Shown here one piece after another: positions 50,196 to 57,700 of a stretch of 61,233 nucleotides of DNA. The notes under the pieces were generated by a model. That model saw nothing but the letters and a program-made list of their open reading frames with translations, did not search any database and was not told where the DNA came from. This DNA is from Dehalococcoidia bacterium (GTDB taxonomy: Bacteria > Chloroflexota > Dehalococcoidia > Tepidiformales > Tepidiformaceae): positions 1-61,233 of the forward strand of contig JAJDYW010000015.1 of assembly GCA_022824925.1 (NCBI GenBank), written 5' to 3'. The translations under genes and the position numbers were made by a program. Position 1 is the first letter of the stretch; each line of letters opens with the position of its first letter.

Positions 50196-51185
50196 ATGAC
50201 GTATTCGGGACTCGTGCTGCACGGCGACCATGTGCGCGACCACGTCGAGCAGGCGCGGGAAGGCGAGCGCCACGGCTACAGCGGCGGCTGGGTGACGGAG
50301 GTCAACGAGCCCGACGCCGTCACCGTGCTGGCGGCCACGGCGGCGAGCACCGAGCGCTTCGGGCTGGGCACGGGCATCCTCCCTATCGGCCTGCGCGACC
50401 CCTACCTGGCGGCGATGTCATTCTGGTCGCTGCAGGATCTCAGCGGCGGTCGCGTCTCGGCGGGGTTCGGCGTGAGCACCCCCGTCATCGTGACCAACTG
50501 GCACGGCCAGCCCTGGGACCGGCCCGTCGCCCGCATGCGCGAGTACGTCGACATGTTCCGGCGGCTCACCTCGGGTGAGCGCCTGCGCCACGAGGGGCTG
50601 TTCCGGACAAGCGCCCCCGCCCTGCCCCCGGCGGAGCCGGCCATCCCCGTGTACATCGGCGCACTGGGCGAGCGCATGCTCGAGCTGGCCGGCGAGATCG
50701 CCGACGGCGTCATCCTCAACTACCCCACGGCGGCCGTGATCCGGCGGTCCGTGGCGGCCATCGAGCGCGGGATCGCGCGGGCGGGCCGGAAGCGGGAGGA
50801 CGTGCGCATCGTGGCCTTCCTGCGGACCGTTATGGACGAGTCCTACGAGAACGCCTCGGCGCCGATCAAGGACGAGCTGCTCGCCTACATGATGGCCCCC
50901 GTCTACCGGAAGGTGTTCATCGAGGACGGCTTCGAGGAAGACTGCGAGGTCTTCGAGCGGCGCTGGCAGGCGCGCGAGCGGACGGAGGCCATCCAGGGCA
51001 TCTCGGAGGCGTTCGTACGGGCCCACGCCGTGGTCGGCCGGAGCGCGGAGGAGTGCCGCGAGGTTGCCGCCGAGCTGGTGGCGGCCGGCCTCGACGAGGG
51101 CTTCCTCTACCCCATCGCGCCGGCGGGCGTGGCCGGCAAGCAGGAGGCGATGCTGGAGACGATCCGGGCGCTCGCGCCCCGCTAG
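50196..51185 (+). CDS. LLM-class flavin-dependent oxidoreductase
   Basis: A 329-residue luciferase-like monooxygenase/F420-dependent reductase family TIM barrel. Recognisable parts are the GYSGGWVTEVNEPDAVTVLAA start, GLGTGILPIGLRDPY near 50-64, DLSGGRVSAGFGVS near 82-95 and PVYIGALGERMLELAGEIADG near 148-168, which forms the cofactor-phosphate site. Whether it uses FMN or F420 cannot be told. GGGGGAAGG precedes the ATG. Its stop shares CTAG (51182-51185) with the convergent gene. SAR202-type Chloroflexota often carry many members. Confidence 0.85.
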   Translation: MTYSGLVLHGDHVRDHVEQAREGERHGYSGGWVTEVNEPDAVTVLAATAASTERFGLGTGILPIGLRDPYLAAMSFWSLQDLSGGRVSAGFGVSTPVIVTNWHGQPWDRPVARMREYVDMFRRLTSGERLRHEGLFRTSAPALPPAEPAIPVYIGALGERMLELAGEIADGVILNYPTAAVIRRSVAAIERGIARAGRKREDVRIVAFLRTVMDESYENASAPIKDELLAYMMAPVYRKVFIEDGFEEDCEVFERRWQARERTEAIQGISEAFVRAHAVVGRSAEECREVAAELVAAGLDEGFLYPIAPAGVAGKQEAMLETIRALAPR

Positions 51186-51766
51186 GCGGGCGGCGGCGTA
51201 CCCGTGCAGGCGCGCCAGGCGGACTCGAGGAGGGCGCGCGCGTACGGCGTTCCCGGGCAGTGAGCGACGACGGCGCGGCCCTCGAAGGCGCCGTAGTGGC
51301 GCGTGAAGAGGTCGCCCGCCCCTTCCGTACGGGCAATGGCGTCTCGCCAGGCGTCGCGTTCCCCGGCGCCGGGCTCGTAGGGCTCGCCCGCGGCGGGGTC
51401 GCTCCAGAGGACCGCCCGCATGACCGTCGCCACCGAGTCGATGCCGGCGGTGACGAGTTCGGCGTCCTCGGCGGTGAGGCCACGAGCAGCGGCGCGCTCG
51501 CGCACGAGCTCGCACGCTGCCGCGTGCCACCCCTCGACGCGTGACTCGCGGGGGTGGCGGCGGGCACGGGCGGCGGTGGCGGCGGCGAGCGGGTCGGGGT
51601 TGCCGAGGAGGTCGAGCGCTTCGACGGTCTCCCCGACGCGGGCGATGAACCCGGGCGGGAACTTCGAGATGAGCAGGCGGTCGGCATCCTCGCGGGCCAG
51701 GCGGCGGGGACCGGCGAGGCCGTGCTGCTCCGCGAGCCAGCGACAGAGGCGCTCCTCGGTGGTCAC
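51182..51766 (-). CDS. Hypothetical protein coupled to pncA
   Basis: A 194-residue soluble protein with no recognised domain. It is largely alpha-helical by composition, Ala/Arg/Glu-rich, with a possible metal-binding Cys/His scatter but no clear motif (LFTRHYGAFEGRAVVAHCPGTPYARALLESAW near the end looks the most conserved-like part). GTG start overlaps the stop of pncA by four bases, so it is made with nicotinamidase and may relate to NAD metabolism. Stop shared with the LLM gene as CTAG. Confidence 0.6.
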   Translation of the reverse strand: MTTEERLCRWLAEQHGLAGPRRLAREDADRLLISKFPPGFIARVGETVEALDLLGNPDPLAAATAARARRHPRESRVEGWHAAACELVRERAAARGLTAEDAELVTAGIDSVATVMRAVLWSDPAAGEPYEPGAGERDAWRDAIARTEGAGDLFTRHYGAFEGRAVVAHCPGTPYARALLESAWRACTGTPPPA

Positions 51767-52359
51767 CGCGCAGCCAGGGCCGAGCGCACGCCCGCGCGGC
51801 GCACCGCCTCAAGGGCGCGGGCGCCGTCGCCCTCGTGGAGATCCACCGCCCGCACCGCGTCGATGAGGACGAACGTCGCGAAGCCCCGGCGCATGGCGTC
51901 GAGGGCCGTGTCGCGCACGCAGTAGTCCGTTGCGAGCCCGCCCACGACAACGGTCCCGATCCCGCGGTCCCGCAGCATCGAGTCGAGCAGCGTGTCGCTG
52001 GGGTCGCCGCCGGCGGGGTCGCGCACGGTGAAGCCGGAGTAGCCGTCCTCGCCCGCGGTTCCCTTGCGCACGACCTCGCCGGCGACACGCAGGTCCGGGT
52101 GGAACGCCGCCCCCCACGTGTCCTGGACGCAGTGGACGGGCCAGATGCCGCCGTCCTTCGCGAAGTGGGGCGTGTCCGGGGGGTGCCAGTCCTGCGTGTA
52201 GACCACCGTCGCGCCGGCTGCCTCGGCCGTGGCCGTGACGGCGTTGAGGACGGCCACGATGGCGGCGCCGCCCGCGACCGAGAGGGCGCCCTCGGGGTCC
52301 GCGAAGTCGTTCTGGACGTCGACGACGACGAGAGCGGTGCGTTCGTCCCAGCGGACCAT
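51763..52359 (-). CDS. pncA: Nicotinamidase
   Basis: Likely hydrolyses nicotinamide to nicotinate for NAD salvage. The 198-residue isochorismatase-fold protein has the catalytic triad D14 (VVDVQNDF), K99 (VRKG) and C147 (ATDYC), the metal ligands D57, H59 and H65 in DWHPPDTPHF, and WPVHCVQDTWGAAFHPDL, which is the PncA-specific segment. ATG 52359 fits the family N terminus; longer upstream sequence is antisense to the methyltransferase. First gene of a two-gene operon. Confidence 0.92.
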   Translation of the reverse strand: MVRWDERTALVVVDVQNDFADPEGALSVAGGAAIVAVLNAVTATAEAAGATVVYTQDWHPPDTPHFAKDGGIWPVHCVQDTWGAAFHPDLRVAGEVVRKGTAGEDGYSGFTVRDPAGGDPSDTLLDSMLRDRGIGTVVVGGLATDYCVRDTALDAMRRGFATFVLIDAVRAVDLHEGDGARALEAVRRAGVRSALAAR

Positions 52360-52421
52360 GGCTGGGCCACCTTGGGGAGGCAGGGCCTGCCCGTCAAGTA
52401 CGTCGTGGTGGGCGCCGCTGG

Positions 52422-52427
52422 TAGGCT
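52422..52427 (+). promoter_or_regulatory. Putative -10 box of the methyltransferase gene (leaderless)
   Basis: TAGGCT preceded by GG ends 7 bases before the ATG at 52435, with no ribosome site. Confidence 0.4.
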
Positions 52428-52434
52428 CGCGCGC

Positions 52435-53232
52435 ATGAGCGACGCCTGGCAGCCGGACCAGTACGCGCGTTTCCGCGCCGAGCGGGAGCAGCCCTTCCAC
52501 GACCTGCTGGCCCTCGTCGAGCCCGTCCCGGGCGGGCGCGTCGTCGACCTCGGGTGCGGGACCGGTGTGCTGACGCGGCTGCTGCACGAGCGCACCGGGG
52601 CGGCCGAGACCGTGGGCCTCGACCAGTCCGGGGCGATGCTGGCGCAGAGTGCAGAGCATGCGGGCGGTGGGGTGCGTTTCGAGCACGGCGACATCGCCGC
52701 GTTCGCCGGGCAGGGGCTCGACGTCGTGTTTTCGAACGCCGCCCTGCAGTGGGTCTTCGACCACGGGACGCTGTTCCCCCAGCTGGCGGAGACGCTGGGG
52801 CCGGGCGGCCAGCTCGCCGTGCAGATGCCGGCCAACCACGACCACCCCTCCCACGTCGTCGCCCACGAGGTCGCGCGGGAGCCTCGCCACGCGCGGGCGC
52901 TGGGCGGGTACATCCGCCACAACCCCGTGCAGCCGGTCGAGTGGTACGCCAAGCTGCTCGCGCGGATGGGGTTCGAGGAGCAGCACGTGCGCCAGCAGGT
53001 CTACCTGCACCGGCTGGCGGGGCCGGAGGAGGTGGTGGAGTGGGTGAAGGGCTCCCTGCTGACCGACTACCGGCGCAAGCTCTCCCCGGAGGATTACGAG
53101 GCCTACCTGGCGGACTTCCGCGAGCGGCTCCTGGCCGAGCTCCCGGACGAACGCCCCCACCTCTATCCCTTCAAGCGCATCCTCCTCTGGGGAAGGCGCC
53201 CGGGGGACGCGGCCGGGCAGGGGAAGGGGTAG
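52435..53232 (+). CDS. SAM methyltransferase, trans-aconitate methyltransferase-like
   Basis: A 265-residue class I methyltransferase resembling Tam. It starts WQPDQYARFRAEREQPFHDLL, typical for Tam, then motif I VVDLGCGTG near residue 38, the acidic turn GLDQSG near 60, GDIAAF near 82 and FSNAALQWVFDH near 98-109. Tam methylates trans-aconitate that forms from the citrate-cycle intermediate. Small BioC-type enzymes look alike, but the N terminus favours Tam. No ribosome site; leaderless start likely. Confidence 0.82.
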   Translation: MSDAWQPDQYARFRAEREQPFHDLLALVEPVPGGRVVDLGCGTGVLTRLLHERTGAAETVGLDQSGAMLAQSAEHAGGGVRFEHGDIAAFAGQGLDVVFSNAALQWVFDHGTLFPQLAETLGPGGQLAVQMPANHDHPSHVVAHEVAREPRHARALGGYIRHNPVQPVEWYAKLLARMGFEEQHVRQQVYLHRLAGPEEVVEWVKGSLLTDYRRKLSPEDYEAYLADFRERLLAELPDERPHLYPFKRILLWGRRPGDAAGQGKG

Positions 53233-53235
53233 GCT
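53230..53235 (+). promoter_or_regulatory. Putative -10 box formed by a stop codon (leaderless gene)
   Basis: TAGGCT, whose TAG is the stop of the upstream methyltransferase, ends 6 bases before the next ATG at 53242. GG precedes it, as before the methyltransferase itself. Confidence 0.35.
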
Positions 53236-53241
53236 CCCGGG

Positions 53242-53949
53242 ATGGCGCAGTTCGAGTCGACCGAGCAGGCGTACGGCGAGTTGCGGGACGTACGCTTCCG
53301 GCACGGAGAGACGCCGGGACGCCTCTGGCTCCCGGACGGCGTGGACGAACCCCTCCCGCTGGTGCTGATCCAGCACCCCGGCATGAGCAGCAAGGACGAC
53401 GCGATCGTGGCGGGACCGGCGCGCGCGTGGGCGACGACCCACCGCTGGGCCTGCCTCGGGCTCGATGCGCCCGGTCACGGCGAGCGGGCCGTGGGCGACC
53501 CGTTCGCGGCCCTGCGCGACCCCGAGCAGGCCACGGCGATGGCCGCCCAGTTCGCCGGGGAGGTCCGGGACGCCATCGATGCGCTGACGGAGCGGTACCG
53601 CGTCGATACGGCCCGGCTCGGCTACTACGGCTACTCCCTGGGGGCGATGCTGGGCGTGCCGGCGGTGGCGGGCGACGGGCGCTTCCGGGCGGCGGTGTTC
53701 GCGGCCGCGGGCACGGGCCCGCTCAGCGGTCCCGGGGGCGGGGAAGGGAGCCACCTGCCGGGCCTCGCGGACGTGGCCGTGCGCGTAATCGCGAAGGAGC
53801 AGGACGAGATCGTCGCGCCCGAGTCGACGATGGAGTTGTACGCGGGACTGCCCGGCCCGAAGGACCTCGTGACGCTGTCCGGAGGCCACTTCGCCATCGG
53901 CGACGACGTCGTGGGATCCGCGGAGCAGTGGCTGGCGGCGAAGCTGTAG
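53242..53949 (+). CDS. Alpha/beta hydrolase, dienelactone-hydrolase-like
   Basis: A 235-residue alpha/beta hydrolase. LVLIQHPGMSSKDD near residue 35 is the oxyanion region, CLGLDAPGHGERA near 73 follows, GYYGYSLGAMLG near 130 holds the nucleophile Ser, the acid is in VIAKEQDEIVAPE near 188 and the His in LSGGHFAIGDD near 216. The elbow reads GYSLG, as in prolyl-oligopeptidase and dienelactone-hydrolase-type esterases. Substrate unknown. Immediately follows the methyltransferase. Confidence 0.82.
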   Translation: MAQFESTEQAYGELRDVRFRHGETPGRLWLPDGVDEPLPLVLIQHPGMSSKDDAIVAGPARAWATTHRWACLGLDAPGHGERAVGDPFAALRDPEQATAMAAQFAGEVRDAIDALTERYRVDTARLGYYGYSLGAMLGVPAVAGDGRFRAAVFAAAGTGPLSGPGGGEGSHLPGLADVAVRVIAKEQDEIVAPESTMELYAGLPGPKDLVTLSGGHFAIGDDVVGSAEQWLAAKL

Positions 53950-53955
53950 CCGTCG

Positions 53956-54420
53956 CTAGCGCTGCAGCTGGCCGAGCTTGAAGTTGTCCCAGGTGACCAC
54001 GCGGTCCGGTTCGAGGACTACCCAGCGGCGGGTCCGTCCGGCGGCCGTCCCGGCGTGGCGCCCGTCCGGCTGGCCGTACTTCGCGCCCATCTGCAGGCGG
54101 GCCTCTTCCAGGTCGGGGTCGGCGTTCTCCGCATCGGGATCCTCGAGGACGGTCGCCCGGCCCTGGAGCATGATTCCCTGGAGCTCCGGGTAGCGCTCGT
54201 TCTTGTCGACCAGCACCGTGGCGACGGGGTTGCGGCGCAGGTTGGCGACCTTCTGGCCGCGGCACATGGTGTAGACCTTGCCGCCGGCCCAGCCGAACCA
54301 GAGCGGCGTCAGGTTGATCCGCTCGCCCGGTCCGACCGTGGCGATACGCATGTTCCAGCTGGTCGACATGATCTCGTCGATCTCGTCGGGCGTGAGGGCG
54401 AGTTCCTTGGGGATAGGCAC
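53956..54420 (-). CDS. PNPOx-fold (F420/FMN-binding) protein
   Basis: A 154-residue split-barrel protein of the pyridoxamine-phosphate-oxidase-like family, which uses FMN, F420 or heme. The segments MRIATVGPGERINLTPLWFGW, KVYTMCRGQKVANLRRNPVATVLVD and RWVVLEPDRVVTWDNFKLG are characteristic. The middle KVANLRRNP pattern is that of F420- or FMN-binding members. The GTG at 54420 has GGAGG 8 bases upstream. It is convergent with the alpha/beta hydrolase (6 bases apart) and divergent from tRNA-Gly. Confidence 0.82.
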   Translation of the reverse strand: MPIPKELALTPDEIDEIMSTSWNMRIATVGPGERINLTPLWFGWAGGKVYTMCRGQKVANLRRNPVATVLVDKNERYPELQGIMLQGRATVLEDPDAENADPDLEEARLQMGAKYGQPDGRHAGTAAGRTRRWVVLEPDRVVTWDNFKLGQLQR

Positions 54421-54471
54421 GGGGCGGCCTCCGGTAGAAGTGCACGCAATGATAGGATGCGTGCGGCGCGG

Positions 54472-54545
54472 GCGGGCGTGGTTCAATGGCAGAATGCGAC
54501 CTTCCCAAGGTTGAGACGAGGGTTCGATTCCCTTCGCCCGCTCCA
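54472..54545 (+). tRNA. tRNA-Gly (anticodon CCC)
   Basis: Acceptor stem GCGGGCG pairs with CGCCCGC (54535-54541), discriminator T at 54542, and CCA is encoded at 54543-54545. The anticodon loop TTCCCAA is closed by CGACC/GGTTG; anticodon CCC reads GGG. The T arm has GGTTCGATTCC. A gene-encoded CCA is present here, as for the initiator tRNA, but not for tRNA-Arg. Confidence 0.95.
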
Positions 54546-54600
54546 GCTTCCAACAGCGCTTTCGCTGACCACTGCCCGCCTCGGTGAGCCCAACGACGAG

Positions 54601-54624
54601 GCCCTGAGCGAGCTTGCCGAGGGC
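54601..54624. repeat. 24-base imperfect palindrome
   Basis: Bases 54601-54605 pair with 54620-54624 and 54608-54611 with 54614-54617, with two mismatches between, giving a hairpin around a central AGCT. It lies between tRNA-Gly and the stop codon of the convergent gene, whose CTA begins at 54624. The form (CCCTGAGC...GAGGG) resembles short palindromes dispersed between genes in many bacteria. A terminator or repeat role is possible. Confidence 0.4.
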
Positions 54625-55067
54625 TAGCCGGCAGTCCCCTCTTCGCCCCGCTCCAGCCGCACCCCTGCCAGGAACGCTTCGAACTCCGCCCGGTTGTCGC
54701 TCGCGATCGCCGCCAGCTGCCCGATGTCGATCAGGCGCCGCTCCGTCCGCACCACCAGTGTCCGCAGCAGTTCCGACTCCTCGCAGGGAGCTTCGTGCTC
54801 GACTGCGGCGTACCCCTCGAAGGCTCTTGGGGTCGTTGTCACGTCGTCGAGGTCCACGTCGTGCACCCGCTTCCACCGCGCGGGAACGTCGTCCACCTCC
54901 CCCGCTGCCCGCACCCGGACGGCGAACGCGGATGCGCCTTCCTTCCGGAAGAGGACTGCGTAGTCCGCCGTCGAGAGGCGCTCCCAGCCCAGGGCGGTCA
55001 GGTCGGGGATCCCCAGCTCCCCCTCGTCGCCCAGCCAGATACGCTCGCTGGCATCGGGTCCTGTCAT
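54624..55067 (-). CDS. Hypothetical soluble protein
   Basis: A 147-residue soluble, acidic protein with no recognised family. It shows alternating beta-strand-like segments (YAVLFRKEGASAFAVRVRAAG, LLRTLVVRTERRLIDIGQ) and a C-terminal helix, suggesting a compact alpha/beta domain. The ATG at 55067 follows AGGAG by 8 bases. Nothing in the neighbourhood points to its role: it is convergent with tRNA-Gly and divergent from the SDR gene. Confidence 0.6.
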   Translation of the reverse strand: MTGPDASERIWLGDEGELGIPDLTALGWERLSTADYAVLFRKEGASAFAVRVRAAGEVDDVPARWKRVHDVDLDDVTTTPRAFEGYAAVEHEAPCEESELLRTLVVRTERRLIDIGQLAAIASDNRAEFEAFLAGVRLERGEEGTAG

Positions 55068-55148
55068 CGAGCACTCCTGCGGTTCCCGCCCTCCGTATGC
55101 CGCTAGACTACCGCCGCCGGTGTTGGGATGGCGCCGCCGGAGGGGACC

Positions 55149-55895
55149 GTGGGACGACTGGACGGAAAGGTCGCGCTCGTGACCGGCTCGGCGCGCGGGC
55201 AGGGCGAAGCCGAGGCTCGCCTCTTCTGCGCCGAAGGGGCCTCGGTGGTCGTCGCCGACGTACGCGTCGAGGAGGGCACCAGGGTCGCGGCCGAGATCGC
55301 CGAGTCCGGCGGCGCCGCCGAGTTCGTCCACCTCGACACCACCCGGTCCGAGGGCTGGAAGGAAGCGGTCGCACAGACCGTCTCGAGCTTCGGCAAGCTC
55401 GATGTCCTCGTGAACAACGCCGCCATCTGGCGAGGAGAGGGCGGAATCGAGGACATCACCCCCGAGAACTGGAACGACCTCTTCGACGTCAACTGCAGGG
55501 CGGGATTCCTCGGGATGCGGGCCGCCATCCCCGAGATGCGACGCGCCGGGGGCGGGTCCATCATCAACGTCGGCTCCACCCTCGCGATGCACGGCGCCAC
55601 GAGCAGTGCCGCCTATTCCGCGGCGAAGGCCGCGCTGGCGCTCATCACGCGCTCTGCCGCCCTCCAGTACGCCCCCGAGAACATCCGCGTGAACATCATC
55701 CACCCCGGCTCCATCAACACCCCCATGCTCCGCGAGGGAACCCACGGTCGCCACCTCGATATCGCCAACCACATCCCCATCGGCCGCCTCGGCGAGCCCA
55801 TCGACATCGCCTACGGCGCCCTCTACCTCGCCTCCGACGAAGCCTCGTTCGTCACCGGCATCCAGCTCGTAATCGACGGGGGGACGCAAGCCTGA
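55149..55895 (+). CDS. Short-chain dehydrogenase/reductase
   Basis: A 248-residue classical SDR acting on an alcohol/ketone with NAD(P). The cofactor motif is TGSARGQG near residue 12-19, with the NNAAIW motif near 88, the catalytic Ser in NVGSTLAMHG near 142 and YSAAK near 155-159. An acidic residue after beta-2 (VVADVRVEE) favours NAD over NADP. GTG 55149 with GGAGGGG 3 bases upstream is chosen over ATG 55128 because SDRs usually begin a few residues before LDGKVALVTG. Its stop overlaps the next ATG (TGATG), so the pair is coupled. Confidence 0.88.
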   Translation: MGRLDGKVALVTGSARGQGEAEARLFCAEGASVVVADVRVEEGTRVAAEIAESGGAAEFVHLDTTRSEGWKEAVAQTVSSFGKLDVLVNNAAIWRGEGGIEDITPENWNDLFDVNCRAGFLGMRAAIPEMRRAGGGSIINVGSTLAMHGATSSAAYSAAKAALALITRSAALQYAPENIRVNIIHPGSINTPMLREGTHGRHLDIANHIPIGRLGEPIDIAYGALYLASDEASFVTGIQLVIDGGTQA

Positions 55896-57652
55896 TGTCG
55901 CACCAGGTCCTCGTCGAACGCAACGTCATGGCCCCCATGCGCGATGGTGTGCGGCTCGCCGCCGACATCTACCGCCCCAACGACGACGAGCAGTACCCCG
56001 TCCTCGTTCACCGCATCCCCTACGACAAGTCCGTCGCCCAGAACATCGGCAGCCAGATGGTCAACCCCATCGTCGCCGCCGAGCACGGCTACGCCGTCGT
56101 CGTCCAGGATTGCAGGGGCTGCTTCCAGTCCGAGGGCATCATGACCCTCTACGGCGATGAACGGGAGGACGGCTACGACACCATCGAGTGGGCCGCCGCC
56201 CAGCCCTGGAGCAACGGAAGGGTGGGCATCTACGGCTCCTCCTACATGGGCGTGACCACCCTTCAGGCCGCCGCCGCCGCACCGCCCCACCTCGAGGCGG
56301 CCATGGCCTATCTCACCGCCGCCAACCTCCACGATGGCTGGGTCTACAGCGGCGGCGCCCTCGAGTTGAGCTTCAACCTTGGCTACACCCAGGGTCGTGC
56401 CCTCCCCGCCATGATGCGCATGGGCGTCGACCCCGACCGCCAGCGCGAGCTGCGACGCCAGATGGGGGCGAGCGCCGCCGACCGTGCCGCCTTCCTCCGC
56501 ACCCTCCCCCTCAGCGAGGCGCCGGTCCTCCGCGAGCGCGACATCCTTCCCTACTGGCACGACTTCATCGACCACGACAGCTACGACGAGTACTGGAAGA
56601 AGCTCGACGCGCGGGCCGACCTGATCAAGGTGCCGGTCATGCACATCGCCGGCTGGTACGACCAGTTCCTGAAGGGCCACCTCGACCTCAACCTCGGCCT
56701 CCAGGAGCACCCCGATGAGCGCATCCGAGAGACCCACCGCTTCGTCGTCGGCCCCTGGGACCACAACTCCTACATGGGCTACAACCTCTCTCGCGCCGGC
56801 GACCGCGAATTTGGCGGGCGCGCCCTCAGCGGTGTCGCGGTGGTCAGCGACATCCTGCTCCAGTGGTTCGACCACTGGCTCAAGGGCGAGGACACGCCCC
56901 TCATGTCCCGGCCCCGCGCCCGCTGGTTCCTCATGGGCGACGAGAACGCCTGGCGCGAGTCCGACACCTGGCCGCCCCCCAGTACCCCCACCTCCTGGTA
57001 TCTGCACAGCGGCGGCCACGCCAACACCCGCTCCGGCGATGGCGCCCTCTCGACGGAGCCGCCCGGCTCCGAGGTTCCCGACAGCTACCGCTACGACCCC
57101 GAAGATCCCGTGCCCACCATCGGCGGCCGCGTCTTCGCGACGGTAACCGGCCCCGGCGGCGTCCGTGACCAGTCCGAGGTCGAGACCCGCGACGACGTGC
57201 TCGTCTACACCTCACCCCGTCTGCTGGAGCCTCTCACCATCGCCGGCAACGTCACCGTCGACCTCTGGATCGCCAGCAGCGCTCCCGATACCGATTTCAC
57301 CGGGAAGCTCGTCGACGTCGAGCCCGGCGGCTATTGCGCCGTCGTTGCCGACGGCATTCTGCGTGCCCGCTTCCGCAACTCCTTCGAGGAGGCCGAGTTC
57401 CTCGAGCCGGGCGAGCCCACAGCGCTCACGATCGACCTCTGGGATGTTGCCTACACCTTCAAGCAGGGCCACGCCCTCCGCCTCGAGATCAGCAGCAGCA
57501 ACTTCCCCCGCTTCAGCCGCAACGCCAACTCCACCGTGCGCCCCGAATTTGCCGGGCCCGAGGATCTCCGCGTGGCCGTCCAGCAGGTGTTCCACGAGGC
57601 TGACCGGCCGTCGCGCGTCACCCTGCCCGTGTTGGATGCCACAGCCGACTAA
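55895..57652 (+). CDS. CocE/NonD family hydrolase
   Basis: A 585-residue serine hydrolase of the X-Pro dipeptidyl-peptidase/cocaine-esterase family. It starts VERNVMAPMRDGVRLAADIYRP, then VVQDCRGCFQSEG near 69, the nucleophile in GIYGSSYMG near 114, the acid in VMHIAGWYDQFLKG near 250 and the histidine in VGPWDHNSYMG near 288. A C-terminal jelly-roll (about 385-575, LTIAGNVTVDLWIASSAPDTDF) completes the family layout. It has no signal peptide. Coupled to an SDR, it probably takes part in a small catabolic step on an ester or amide. Confidence 0.9.
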   Translation: MSHQVLVERNVMAPMRDGVRLAADIYRPNDDEQYPVLVHRIPYDKSVAQNIGSQMVNPIVAAEHGYAVVVQDCRGCFQSEGIMTLYGDEREDGYDTIEWAAAQPWSNGRVGIYGSSYMGVTTLQAAAAAPPHLEAAMAYLTAANLHDGWVYSGGALELSFNLGYTQGRALPAMMRMGVDPDRQRELRRQMGASAADRAAFLRTLPLSEAPVLRERDILPYWHDFIDHDSYDEYWKKLDARADLIKVPVMHIAGWYDQFLKGHLDLNLGLQEHPDERIRETHRFVVGPWDHNSYMGYNLSRAGDREFGGRALSGVAVVSDILLQWFDHWLKGEDTPLMSRPRARWFLMGDENAWRESDTWPPPSTPTSWYLHSGGHANTRSGDGALSTEPPGSEVPDSYRYDPEDPVPTIGGRVFATVTGPGGVRDQSEVETRDDVLVYTSPRLLEPLTIAGNVTVDLWIASSAPDTDFTGKLVDVEPGGYCAVVADGILRARFRNSFEEAEFLEPGEPTALTIDLWDVAYTFKQGHALRLEISSSNFPRFSRNANSTVRPEFAGPEDLRVAVQQVFHEADRPSRVTLPVLDATAD

Positions 57653-57700
57653 CAACAGGCTCGGATACACTCCGGGTCCGCAAGAGCCGAGGAGCCCGCA

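Noticed and set aside
52435..53232. BioC (malonyl-ACP methyltransferase) completing the biotin pathway
   Set aside because: The N-terminal WQPDQYARFRAER segment and FSNAALQW motif fit Tam better, and the gene is 30 kb from the bio cluster.
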